This document shows, piece after piece, positions 12,061-25,000 of a DNA stretch of 64,000 nucleotides (positions within the stretch are counted from its first letter, which is position 1; every line of letters begins with the position of its first letter). The notes under the pieces were generated by a model. The model had not been told where the DNA came from, searched no databases, and saw only the letters and a list, made by a program, of their open reading frames with translations. A program made the position numbers and the translations under genes. The stretch spans positions 13,206,001 to 13,270,000 of the forward strand of contig OZ059897.1 in assembly GCA_964057225.1 (NCBI GenBank), read 5' to 3'. Source of the stretch: Auanema rhodensis (taxonomy: Eukaryota; Nematoda; Chromadorea; Rhabditida; Rhabditidae).

Positions 12061-14475
12061 GAACTGATACACAAAAAAAAAGAACTAAATTAGCTATTTC
12101 AGCGCATTTTATTATAGCAACACGGTTATAATAGATCAGTGATCTATTTTGATTTAAATAGAAATTTATTTTATGAATAATAGATCAGATAGTTAACAAA
12201 TTATGAACCATAGTCTGGATTGGAAGACAGCTCATCCTACAGTAACAATGTGTTTTCAATCAATCTTTCTTGACTATTGATAGTCTAACCATCGTTCGCT
12301 ATCAACACATTGCGGAAGAAAGAAAGTTCGGAAGTCCTATGGGTATACGAAATAGCATTTTCTGTGAAGAGATTTCAATGAGTCATGATGAAACAGCTGT
12401 TCTATCACCGGTTGACAACGAGGTCTTTTGTCACTTGTACATCGTATATAAGCCACCATGTATGTATAAACAATAGAATCATGAAATAAGAGCATGATTA
12501 TCCTCTATCGTAGACATATAATATTGACAAGAATTCTCTCATTGCTAAAAATGGTCATTGCTAAGTTTCAGCATGTTGTGCTAAAAGAATAATCTGATTT
12601 TTATGTTTTTTTAAATGTAATTGAAAATGTATTTCAACATATTTCAATATATTTGTTATCATAAATATGTATGTGCTCAGGTATATAAATGAGTTTTTCT
12701 TATTTCTCTATTTGTTCAACTTTTAATGTCTCGTAATAATAATAGGAAAAACATATATTTATTTAAATTCTGATTTTTTATAAATTTTTATTCAAAATAT
12801 TTTAATATCCGTGTTTCAAATATTTGTTTCTTCTCTGAAAAAAAAATATTTTTTTTCCTGAAATCAAATTATAACTAATCAAACAAAAAATTGTATGATT
12901 CAGTTGAAATACAATGTATATTCTAGATATTTATTTTGTATATGTTTTTACATAACTGTATTTTGAACTTATTTTATTTAAAATACAGAAAATATCATTT
13001 TTTTAAAAGTTATATTGAAGCTTATTTATATTTATATCTCTTATCATTTTAGTGGTGAAAGAGATATGTTGAAAAATCCACAATGAAAAATCAATTTTCA
13101 ACCCTTTGTAGAATATAAAATAGCTTTTTTTTGTGAATTGCTAAATAGAAAATAAAAATTATTAACTAACACAGTTATTTATATCTCAAAAATAGTTTTG
13201 CCCTATAAGCATTGCTGTTTCTTTTCAAAACACAGTTTTTGTGTAGCTGATTTTTGATTTTTCTGCATTTACAATACACATGATTTCCATTGATATCAAT
13301 AGACATGTTTGATGATTAAGACTATTTCGAATCCAGAAGCTTCCATCGTCTCTCCATATAAATGGCTCTGCATGAACGAGATGGTTCAGTTTGCTGGAAT
13401 AGGGAAATTCATCTATATGTCATAAAACATATAATTCACTTTTCTGACCTTCAAATTTTCTGAATTAGTCTCTCTACTGTTACTTATTCTCACGCCAATC
13501 ATCTTATTCCTCATATTACCGCATAGCTATTATCCTTACCTTCATTCAATTACTATCAAACAGTGCCTGTTATTCTTTCAAATTGGGGTTAATCCTATAA
13601 CACCGTCAAAGGTTGTTTTCCTAGAATTCGATGAACCTATCTAGAGTACCATTTGACCTAAAATGTACCTTTTCTTGTCTATTAACCGATCAGAACCGCT
13701 TGTTATTGGTAATTATCACGTCTCGAACAAACTACCTACCTGCCCATATACACTTCATTTCTAGCTGTGTCGGCGGGCGGAATGGTTGCATTCACAAGTT
13801 TTCTTTTTTCCAGTATGTTTTAGAGATCATCTGACCTATTTTTGTGTTTCACATAACACGGCAAAGCAACTTTTCAGTATAAAAATGTACTGGAGTGTCT
13901 GGAAAGAATTTTTTTGTCATATTTTTCGTTCTTTGAATGAAACGTTATTCTCATATTGTTTGTTGATATCTCGTTTTCCAGAAAGTTATGATGAGTCATG
14001 AATCAAAATTTTACTCTGTTCGTATGGTCATTGAGTCATTGAGTCATTCAATCAATAGATCATTTTGCTTCCATTTTTATCTTATTTCTGGCCTTCTGTA
14101 ATAATTCCGGTTATATCCATTCTATTACTATAACTAGTACTTGTTTATTTTCCTGAAATCAATCTGTGAGAATAACCGATCATTTCATTCTTTCTTTCAA
14201 TATTTTCTGGTAAAATTTCGAAATAATTATTTAAAAATAAGGGATTAAACGTTATTGTTGAGATTATTCGATGGGATGATATCATTTTCTCTATTACATC
14301 TCCGAGGTTTTTTGACTATTTCTATTCAATACCTTTTTTATGGTCGACCTAGATTCCTTTTTTTTTTATTTTTCTTCTTCTTTGATAAAGACCAATTCAT
14401 GAAATATGATTTTTGTTTCAGTTTTCGATATGTCTTTCTTTCGTTTATGCTTATTCTAAATATTATAATTCTAGT
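12061..14475. other. intergenic, nothing firmly supported
   Basis: Mostly AT-rich spacer. A less AT-rich patch at 12270-12476 is open on + (68 codons; includes ERKFGSPMGIRNSIF) but has no splice partners or recognised homology. Confidence 0.4.
14383..14388 (+). promoter_or_regulatory. candidate GATA site upstream of pepsin-inhibitor gene
   Basis: TGATAA matches the WGATAR consensus bound by intestinal GATA factors such as ELT-2, about 88 nt before the ATG. A gut site would suit a secreted protease inhibitor, but the motif is short and the DNA is AT-rich, so this is only suggestive. Confidence 0.25.
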
Positions 14476-15338
14476 ATGAAGACTATCTGCGTATTGTTGG
14501 CTGTGGTTGCCGTAGCTTTTTCTGCACCTCGTTCTAAGCGTTTCACTGTTGGGACTATTGCTGTGTCAGCTCCAATAGCTGGAGGAAATGTCGGATGTGT
14601 TGTTACCGTAAGTGATACGTTCTAATTTATTTTAAATTATTTGTTTTGTTTAGGCAAATACCTTGTACATCAATGGTTTGAAGCAAAGAGAATTGACCAC
14701 TGAAGAGCAAAGCGAACTTGAGACCTACCAGTCTGCCTTCGGAAAGTACAAAGACGAATTAAAGACTTTGGTTGCCGAGAAGCATAAGGCTCTTCAAGCT
14801 AGAATCAACGGAAAGAAGGGATCTGCTGTTGAATCTGTTTCTTCAGTCGCTACTACCAAGCCTCAACCACCAAAAAGACCATCCTTCTGCCAGGCTAACG
14901 ATACTACCCAATATGTTTTCGATGGATGCATGGTTCAAGGAAACAAGGTCTACGTCGGACGTGACTATGCTCGTGATCTGACTTCAGAAGAGGTAGAGCA
15001 ACTCAAGGTTTATGACGAGAAGCAAACTGCCTACAGTAAGCAAGTTCAAGAGCACGTCAAGAAGGTTTAAACATAATATAGTAACGTAATATTTAATCCA
15101 TGACGTTTCCAGCAAGTAAGCGAAATCCTCGGAACATCCGAAATCTTCTCTGCTTTATTGGGCGAAATTTCTGGAAGAGACCAAGATGCTGAACCAGAGG
15201 TTAGAAATGACCTGAAAACAAATTATATTCAAAGTTGTTTAGGCTACCACTCGCTCTTCATCTGCTGCTACCACTGACGGTTCTAACATCTTACTTGAAG
15301 CCCCAGTTGCTCCAAACTTCTGTACAGCTATCCTTTAA
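14476..15338 (+). CDS. secreted pepsin-inhibitor-3 (aspin / Ov33)-like protein
   Basis: Exons 14476-14607, 14654-15064, 15113-15199 and 15243-15338, about 241 aa. It starts with a signal peptide (MKTICVLLAVVAVAFSA) followed by a dibasic RSKR site that may mark propeptide removal. Two copies of the nematode pepsin-inhibitor-3 repeat are visible. The first is around GCVVTANTLYINGLKQRELTTEEQ, read across the first splice junction. The second is around DGCMVQGNKVYVGRDYARDLTSEE. They share the C-x-V/M...LY/VY-x-x-G/GR...R-x-LT-x-E-E pattern. Cysteines sit before each repeat, in SFCQAND and near the C-terminus (NFCTAIL). Known family members inhibit aspartic proteases and are secreted or immunodominant in parasitic nematodes; length fits Ov33-type proteins rather than the shorter Ascaris PI-3. 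G/C-ending codons are commoner here than in neighbouring genes, consistent with high expression. Target protease cannot be read from sequence. Confidence 0.88.
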
Positions 15339-15439
15339 TCTCATTTGTGCATATATACCTTAACATGAAGCGTTTTTCGCAATTCATATTTACAAAGCAG
15401 CAGGAATAACTGCATTTTCAATGTTTTTCAATTTTCGTT

Positions 15440-15464
15440 AATAAATCTTATCCATCTCAATAAA
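15440..15464 (+). terminator. paired poly(A) signals of pepsin-inhibitor gene
   Basis: AATAAA at 15440-15445 and again at 15459-15464, about 100-125 nt after the stop. Confidence 0.6.
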
Positions 15465-18037
15465 ATTTTAAATTTCAAAATGAAGTTTATAGTTGGAAAA
15501 ATCTAAAAATAGCCTTTTGTGCTGTGGTTTATGTGTTGAATGATGAAATGATAAAAATTCGTTTTCAAATATGAAGAGATATTGAACGGTTGTACTCGCT
15601 ATTTCTAATAATTCGTATATTTTGGTTTCGTTTTAGTTTAAAATGAGTAATATGTAAAGGAAATGTAAAAATTAATCAACAACTACGTATATAACATCAC
15701 ATTGGTAACTGAGCTTTTTCCGTTTTCCTCTCATCCTCTCACTCCCTCTATCTTTCTCTATCTCTCTCTCTCTTTCTGTGAAATTCTCACAAACCTATTT
15801 GAAATGGTAATTGATTTCTATTTTAAATTGTTTCATATAATATAGAAGGGCTACTACACGTTAGATCCGTTCTTAGTTATAATCTCATCTTATTCGATTT
15901 ATTTATTGAATAGAAGTGTGGATAGCATTTATAATTATCTGATTTCAAGTCTATTCGAGAACGAAACATGTTGCGTTGAACATGATTTCTTTACATTCCA
16001 ACAAAACGTTTTTCATTATTTCTAGCTCTTCATTACTTTATTATTTTTTATTTTATATTATATATGAAATTTTCAACAATTGGTTTTGAAAGAAAACATT
16101 TTAACGCCTTCAGGCATTATTAGCTAAAAACAGAAATTCGCTTAAAAGTTTGCATTCCAATCTTATCTGGTAAAGGTATCTGAAACATTCCTTTGTCCAT
16201 TTTAAAATCTCACCAAGCTTCAACCATCACCAAATGCCTAAAGGTAGTTTGATGTTCATTTTATTTCTATTTTTCCGATCTGAAAAACTTTTAAGATTTT
16301 ATTTCTGTGTTTTTTCATTCAAACAAAACTTATATAGTTGTTATATTTTTAAAAACAAACAAAGAAAATATGTTTTATTACTCATTTTCTATTATATAAG
16401 ATATTGAATACTTGAACTATTACGATAAACTATTCAACAAATTAAATATATATTTTTGATATTCATATACTTTATTATTTATCATCAATTCGATAACTAA
16501 AATATTATATTAATCAATATTTGAAAATAATATTTATTTTCTATAGTGATGCTTGATCCCTCATCTCATTTTGGTAAGCATTCAGGTAAACCATAGGCTT
16601 ATACCTCTTGCAATAATCATCCTCATCGTACAGACCACTAGGTTTGGTTGATGTTGCCCCAAGGTCAATAACAAAAGAAATAAAAGGAAACTAACGCTTT
16701 TTTCATTTGTTCGAATCGGGATTAGCCATCTGTAATTATGTGCATACGGTTAGAAAAGACCTAGCTGACATTGCCAGTCAAAAAAACTCAGTCAGCCGGA
16801 ATTGATCAAACAAGTCATTAAGACTATCCTATGTATTGGCTAATGGTTTAGAGAGTGTGAATAATCAAAATTTATTTTTTTACTATGTACTATATAATCA
16901 GATTGAAATTTTGTTATGAAAATTATCCTTCATAACTCAGCTTGTTATTCTAAAGAGAACAATTGAGAAAATTAGTATTATCATCAACATAAGCCAGGAG
17001 ATGCGAATCATCTAAGATCTATTAAAAAGATTAATGAAATCAAATTTAAATTAATCCACAGAAGCTTTCAGAACTAATCAACTTGGCCAATGTTTTTGAT
17101 TATTATGTGGAACACAATTACACGGAAAACCTTTAATCATTTGGAAGAACTTAAGCTTGTTGAATGCAGTTACCAGCATTTAATGCTGATAACTAAAGCC
17201 TCTTGATTGTTCTATATTTGAGATTTCGTGTCTATAATTGTCATACATTTGTACATATATATAAAGATCTTTGAGGAGATTTATGTATGCTGTACGAATT
17301 CAAATATAGATGTACATGTATGGCATGCTTATTTTCATCCGACCTTTGGAACGATCCGTTTGTCAAACATGGCTCTTAACTAAAGCAATGTTTGTGGTAA
17401 AGTCTACATACATTCTTCAGGTTATAAAGGAAATTTTATAATAAATTTTAGCTTTATAAATCTTTAATGTGATATTAAAAGAAATATTTGTTTGACAGTG
17501 ATAAGCTAGATAGTTTACCATTTACAAGTTTTTGAAAGCAGTTTTATCGTTCCAGTTTGCAATTTTATCAACAGGCAAAAAGCCAATAACACATTTTTCA
17601 TCTGAAATATGTTTCAGTAAATTAAATTTTTCATCTTGTATTCCTATGTTATAACTACTTTTTTTTCTTTTTTTGTTCGTATCAAGTTGAATGAGATCTT
17701 TAAAATGTATAACCATAATTATTCGTCTTATTTTTGATCTTTTACGTTTTTACTTTTCTATTCATTTCAAACTTCAAACATTCTTAAAATCGTGTTCTTT
17801 CAAATTTTTGTCGAGCTTCTGTCTTTAAACATTTCATTTTATAGTTCAATTCGTTCATCTTGGATTAATTTCTATAAGTTACTTCCTCCGTCCATACTAA
17901 TCTTCTTCAATTTTTGCAACAGGTTTTCTCATATTCAGTTGTTATTTGGTCATTTTTTTTCAAAAATGTTCTCCTCTCAGCTTAAAATTTGTTTTAATTT
18001 TTAAAGAAACCAATTAAAGTTATTAACAATAATTAAT
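15465..18037. other. intergenic AT-rich spacer
   Basis: No spliced gene was assembled. A minus ORF at 17522-17716 (64 codons, Lys/Asn/Ile-rich) is open but could not be joined in phase to the minus-strand gene upstream of it. A short pyrimidine run lies near 15730-15778. Confidence 0.4.
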
Positions 18038-18043
18038 TTTATT
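18038..18043 (-). terminator. poly(A) signal of the 18.1-19.1 kb gene
   Basis: AATAAA on the minus strand about 30 nt after the stop at 18070, which supports a real transcript end. Confidence 0.4.
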
Positions 18044-18069
18044 ATAATAACATTAGTATATGTATATAA

Positions 18070-19051
18070 TTATATTTTATTAACAAAGTTAAAAGGGCTG
18101 ATAAGAGAAACCTTTTTGTCAGAAACTTCAAACATTGATCTGTTTCTGGATGTTTTTGTTAATCTTCTATAATCAGACTTGTTTCTTTCCTCGCCATATC
18201 TATCCGCCTTGGTCTGTACCGCATTCCAATGATTGTTGTATGACCTTCTCTCCTCCGTTTCTTCTCTTACCTTATATGGCAAACCCGTTTTAAATCTGAC
18301 ATTACTGCTAATGAAATAGGAATCCGAGAGACAAAAAACAGCTAACAAAGAGTGAGAGAAAGAGAGACAGATATAGAGAACTTGGGAAGTTACATGTTTA
18401 ATCATAGTTATTAGATAATTGTCATCAAATGCTTGTCGCATCTAACATTACCGTAGTCTTCGAATTAAGCAATAATGAAAAATCAATCTTATCCTGGATA
18501 TTCTTACAATTTTTTTTCTATGAATTTGGAATTATGTTTGACATTATTTACGGTTTTTCAACTTGTTATTAACTTTTAGACGAATTTGTTTGATTAGCAA
18601 AATATACAATTCATATTAAGCCTAATTGAATCATTTCTTTTCTTTTTTTAAAATGTTTTTGTTTTTCTTTATTTGGAGTATTGTTGTTCTAATTGATAAA
18701 AAGTAAATACAGTCGCGAGTATACGAGTCTCTTCTCAGTTTTTAATCTAATTCTATTGAGGTGAAAAGAAAAAACCCGTTAAAAATGCTTGGTTGTTCAA
18801 TCATTTTCGTTAAACATCGTCCACTTTCAAATACAGGTGCTTCGTTAAAACCTATACAGTTCTTTGGAATCGTCTCCCGTACCTCCTTTCTGCTCCCTTT
18901 CTCTCTCAGCTTGTAATAACTTTCGTTTGCTTTCTAATTCTAATGCTTCCGCTTTCAACAATATGTTTGCTAGAAAGACACTAATATACAGCTGGTTTGT
19001 ATTGTTGTTAACAAGCTCTTTGAACCTTTTCGGGCGTTCATACCTGGTCAT
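18070..19051 (-). CDS. unrecognised two-exon gene, charged helical protein
   Basis: Exons on the minus strand: 19051-18852 and 18295-18070, with a 556 nt GT-AG intron and matching phase (AG|A completes an Arg codon). The product is about 141 aa. Its ATG lies directly after an AG acceptor (CATCAG|ATG), as for a trans-spliced leader or a 5' UTR exon. The protein is very basic and charged. After a short hydrophobic stretch (LYISVFLANILL, about residues 26-37) comes a probable helix ALELESKRKLLQAEREREQ, then a Lys/Arg/Glu-rich tail containing RFKTGLPYK and REETEERRSYNNHW. Possible extra donors exist after LPYK and after VSDKK, so the last exon may be shorter with further exons downstream. No family recognised. 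Support is phase-consistent splicing, protein-like composition and a nearby AATAAA. Confidence 0.4.
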
Positions 19052-22000
19052 CTGATGTTCTAGTGGAAGCTTAAAAATCACTGGTCCTAATGATTATTCC
19101 AAAATATTGTCATGTCTCATACTTCTCTCGTATTCTTATTTTCTCAATAGTTCATTATTCTTGCTTTGTTTGGTTTAATGAAATTGTTTTCAAATTTAAG
19201 TTAATATGCTTAACCAAGGTGAAAAAAGATCGCTTTCCCTATATAGAAAGAAACAATCAAAAAGATTTCTCGATATTAGCTGGGCATCAACTTCCTTGAA
19301 ATACGCGACGCAGATTAGGTTCATCACATCAGAACGGGATGTGTTCATTCAAATTTTTGTTTCAAATTTATTTCAAACAGTTTTAGACATATTGAAATAA
19401 ACAGTTTCAATATATTCAATTGAAAATAATATATTTATTGAAAATATTCTTTCAATTATGCCATTTTGTATGAAAATTATATTAATAATCTTCCTGTCAA
19501 GTTTTCAAAATATCTTTTTATTTCTATAATTTCTTATGAATAGTACAAATTGAAAAATTCCTCTTCAGAATTGTGGGTAATTTTCAGTCAGACTCCTCAA
19601 TTCCGGATGAACCAGTCTTGTTTAGGTTTCTTAAGCCTCGTTTACTATTTTTTCTTTATATTTTAAAGAAACTCCTTAAAATCTGAATGGCTCAAAATCT
19701 TGAAAGATTTTGTAGAAAACTTTTTTTCGTTCATTCAATACAATAATTCTAAGAATGTTCTATTGTTCCTTATAAGTGCTATATCTTTGACCAGACGTCG
19801 CGGCGGGAGTTGCAATACAAGATATTAGCTATAACCCATATAAGATCACAAGTGAGTGATGATGCCAATAAGTAATTTTAACCTGGTTTATTATTTTACC
19901 TTCTGTTTTGAACCTATTTATTAATCTTCGATCATATAGTTAATTCAAAAAAACAGAAATTAATCCTTTTACCTATAGTAAAGTCTTTAAATTATTTTCC
20001 ATGCGTCTGTTGAAGCAAAAATAGATCATTTTCTCAAGAATGGTAGATAAGCTTATCAAGCAATCGTGCTACTGGTCCTCTTCCTATTTTCATTACAATT
20101 TCAAATCATGCCCTTCAGTACCATAATTCAAATATTGCTGTAACAATGCCATAAGATAATACTTAAACAAGCTCATAAAATGATGTACCAGCAAGAAATA
20201 AGTTAGGCCCGTTCAAAAATAAATGAAACCCAATTGACGAAAACAATTGACTTCAATGCTTCATAAACCTGGCATAGACATACATAATAGTACATAAGAA
20301 CAACTGCTTAGTATAAGAAAACATACACATTAAAGATTTAATAATCGCAAAAGGATATAAAACTCTGTTTACCCATCATAGATTTTATATATATAATATA
20401 TATTTTTAAAGATGTTATGTTGTTATTCTGACTAGAATATTCATATGTATGCTTATTTGAAAACTTTAGAAAACTTCTCATACACACAAAAATCTCTTTT
20501 TATTGCAGAATTTTAAACACAACGAAATATTTATATTTTTTAGTCATTGGAAATACTTTTACAGAGCTGTGATTTGCTATATTTTCTTTTAGAGCACACC
20601 CCAGGTGCATAGTGCAGAACACTTTAAAACCATAACCATCATCATCCCCCCCTTTCTTTTATCAATTTTTTCTGAAAATTTTAAAGATTAGATATATATG
20701 TATATATTTATATAAATATATTTATATAGTATATATATACATATGTATATCGATGTATTGTAGATATAGTAGTTCACATTTATAAATTGCAACAGGTTAG
20801 TTCTACTACTTTTGCCGTATAGTATATTTTATTACTCCAATCACGCTAGAAAAATAAAGATGACTTGTTTGAGAAGGAAGTAGCAATAGAAAATTTAAAC
20901 TTTTACTTGTTTATAAACAACAATAACCTTTTTATTATTTCTTTTTGTTAATATAACGAAATATTTATACTAAATATGTATAAATTACTTTTCATATATA
21001 ATACATATTATTAATATTTTTTATTCTTTATATCTATCTATACAGCTGAATAGCTGATAGCCATATAGTATATTTGAATGCGTGAAATAATAGTTTTGAA
21101 AGAAAATGATGCTACTTCCATATCTTGATTGTACATGCAATTCATATGTCCTTTAATAACTTTTTATCATTGTTTTATTACTAAAACCTTTATAAAGCAC
21201 GTGAACCTTTTAATTTCTCATAATAATGTCTATCTTGTTTGACACGATTTAGCCATCTAGTTTAACGGCTGTTTTTCTCTAAATTTTCGGTTATTCAAAT
21301 AAAAGATAAAAATTTTATTTGAAATGATTACTTTTTAATAGATTTAATACGAAAGCAAAGTTCTAATGAAGATTTTAAACTATAGATAAGTAAATTTTTG
21401 TTTTCAAATTTAATACTATTGGATAAATTAGTCTATAAAAGAAGCTTTATTGCATTACTTTGAAATATAATTATCATTAATAGATTATTGAAATATGAAC
21501 TAAAGTTTTTCAATTATATGTCAATCTTTCTTGACTTTCTTTTTGAATTTGTATAGCCATGTATAGCTCTTATTACTCCAGAAGCTTAAAGTCTTTTATT
21601 TGGCTAAGCATTCGTCTTTGTCGTATTGACGTTTCATAACTGTCTTCCCACTGTCCATATATGGCGAACCGTATATGCGTCGAAGCATCATCAGAACTTT
21701 GTAAATCAAATAGACAGGCCGACCGATCAGCTGTCTAACTTCAAGCCCTCAGGCGGAGCTTTCAGTAAACTTATTTCAGGAACTATGCACGTACATTGAA
21801 GTATGAAAAGCCAGACAGAATATTCAATTGCTGCAAACTATTAGCGGTATGTCGTGTCCTGTCTGGTGATTGGTGCTTCTGGTGTCGCTACTGAAAGTGT
21901 AATATAATACCATTTGTTTGGGATCTTCATATTCTGCTCTATCTGATTCAACTTCAAAACTTCATACGTATCGCCTTGTTCAATAGCATTACCTGCTCTA

Positions 22001-25000
22001 TGCTTCTATTATTCTCATGCTTTGAAGTTTGGGATAGATCTTTGACCATTCGATCCGCTACTTTACAAAACAAAGTTTATAGATGATTCTTCTCTGTCAA
22101 GACTTTATTCTTCAATAGCTATGCAAAATCTACTAGTTCCCCATCTGGGAAACACCACATTCTTGGCAACTTTCATCCAGATTTTCATTTTCTTGTTGGC
22201 TCTCATTCCCTATTCATCTTTTCGCACTTCATGCGCCCCGACTTCTATATGTTTCAGAACTGTCAAAGTCTAGATTTTCCTAAGAAGCTTCATAATGCCA
22301 GAAATAAATATAAATATTCTATTCGAGATAATGAATAATCCTGTTGGCGTCAGAATCCATCATACATCTATTTGTGTTTTTTTCACGTCATCAACGCTGT
22401 TTCGTGTTGAGAGACTGAATAAAACACCCAAGCATTACAGAGAATGAAGGCATAATCTCGAGAAAAATCATTAAAAAGACTTCTAGCGTCATAATGTGTT
22501 GTCCTCAAATTCGACACATCATTATCATCTAGTTGTCAGCATGCTAGATGCTGATTATTTGCGACGTCGTCGTGATAAAATGATGACCATTAACAGTCTT
22601 CGGACTGAAATTAATCATTTAGCATTGCGTTTCTCTCTGATTTGTTTCACTTTGTGGAATAAATCTTCGCTAAGAAAATCAGTCTTTATCTGATCAGAAA
22701 ACTGATTGTTGATCAAGGCAGTTCATCGTCGTAACAGTATCCTTCTATCTTTGTGTCTGACTGTCAGATGGCATACACATACAAACTTTAGTCGTCATGC
22801 TTTCCTCTCTTCTCTTCTGCAATCACATTATCACACAGACCACCCCATATCAGAATTCGTTTGTTTTTCTCATTTTAGCTCTACAACATAGCTATTTCTA
22901 TCTTTTCTTCAGGAGGTTTATGTAAGCAAAAAACATATTTTCTTTCCACATTTTTGATAGCCTAAGGAATACGTTACATTCCTTTTGCAGTTGCAATACA
23001 AAAAATTCTATAGAGACAGACCTAGAGCCATAAAACTCATTGGCAACTTTAAACATTTCAACTTTTATACAATGTGTTTTCAATTCAAATGCGGCTATTT
23101 CAACTTCTTTTCTCATATACAGTAATTTCCCGTTTTAACTTTAGTAAACCGTTCCTTTTCTCTATTATCCTCAACCTTTAAACTAAGCTTAATGATCATA
23201 TAAAGGGTATACTTTTACAATCAAAAAACTTGTCTTTCTTAAATTATTCTATTCTTTATTGAATAAAAAATGATTCTGGTCATTAAGGCAATTGTATGAC
23301 ATACGTTTCAACTCAGAAGTGTCATATGAAATTCTCGAAATATCTTTTTCTTGTTTCTTACTCGAAGTTTTGCTTTTCACTCATCTAATTTACTGGCTTC
23401 TTCATTCTTATTCAATCATGTTATTTAAGCATTGAGAACATTCCAACTCCCAATAATCATCTTTTTCATTCTTTTCTTCATTTATCTTTTCTTTTCATTC
23501 TCACTCTCGCTTCTCGTCATAACGTTCAGCCACCATCATCATCACTAACATCATCGTCAACGTCTTCGTCATAATCACCGGCGACGCCTTCACCTCTACG
23601 ACTGTCCTCGTATGGGCTGCCATCTGCCTGAATATGTGTGTATGAGATGCATGTGCCGTCAATCAGGCCGCAAACTATCAGAAGAACCTGTTATTTGCTT
23701 TGCTTGACATAGTGCGACCTGCCAACCGCCATTGCCCTGAGGGGGTAGACAACTTGTTGTCGTTTCGCCTTATTAGGTTCCTTTCACCTCTTCAATACGA
23801 CCTTTAGCTATTTTCTTCCTTACGTGATTTATCCTTTTTCTTTCAATATGTGGTTCTTCCTTGTCGTTTTCTTATTTTTTTTTTCGAAATCATCTTGTTC
23901 GTAACGGCATTCTTCTAATCTCAACTAATTTCGTTGGAAGGGGAAGGGGGTTTTGGTTAGACGTCATCATGATCATCCCTTTTCAAATATTCACATTCGT
24001 ATTCTTCTTCCTTCAATAACATTTTACAAAATATATTTGTTTTGTTTGTTTTTATTATCAATATATATGAATATCCTTAAATTCTCACGTACTTAACAGC
24101 ATCTTCAAGGGCCCTTGCATCATGTCCGGTAGATGTTAAAACTAATCTGAAGGTGATAAGTACTGTGAGGTCAGGTCATATCCAAAACATCGGCTTTTTC
24201 AGCTCTCTGCTTATCTGGTCACCATCATCTACCCCCTGCATGGCAAAATTGTACAAACTTTTCGCTTCTGGCCATCTGCTGGTGGCTTCTAAAAAGGATG
24301 TGTAGTGGTTATACTTTGACATAACCGACAGAAACAATGCTATTGGCGAATTAGCTTAATGAACACCTTATAGTATCAGCAGAAGTGTATAAAAGAATTT
24401 TAACGTTAAAACTTTGATTTTCAAACTATTTATGTTTGCTTACTCAGGTTTTTACGCGTTCATTTGAGAAAACAAAAAAAAGTTTTCATTGAGCGACGAA
24501 GGGAAAAAGTGTGATTTAATGAAGAAAAAACATTATTTTTATACGAAAAAATTTTTTATGATGAGCTCATGACAAATGATTTGATAAATTAGTTGAAAGA
24601 ACATTTCTTATATTTTTTTAATATAAAACCTGTCCATTTAGGCTTTTTTTAGGTCATCTTCACTTATATTTATAATTCTATACTTCGCTTAAAAACCCTG
24701 TCTTTTTCTTTTTAAAATCATTCGCAACTGCTCATTCTTCGACAAATTTTCTCATCCTGTCTTCCTTTTTTTTCACATTGTCTTTAATTTTCGTGAAAAA
24801 AAAGAAAGAATGAATATCAAACAACAGGAAAAGCCTTCCTACATATTTCTTCGATTTCTGACGAAATGTTCTCTCTCATTTCTCTTTTTCGCTGTAGTCA
24901 TCTCTCTATTGTCTCTTGTATTCTAGAATACAAATTTAAAAATTAAATTTATGATTATTTAGATGGCTTGTTGATAAACGATGTTGAAGCCACCAGTTGA

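Noticed and set aside
15987-16000. Minus-strand TGGAATGTAAAGAA, identical to the first 14 nt of miR-1
   Set aside because: The 3' part of the mature sequence does not match and neither flank can fold into a miRNA-like hairpin with it.
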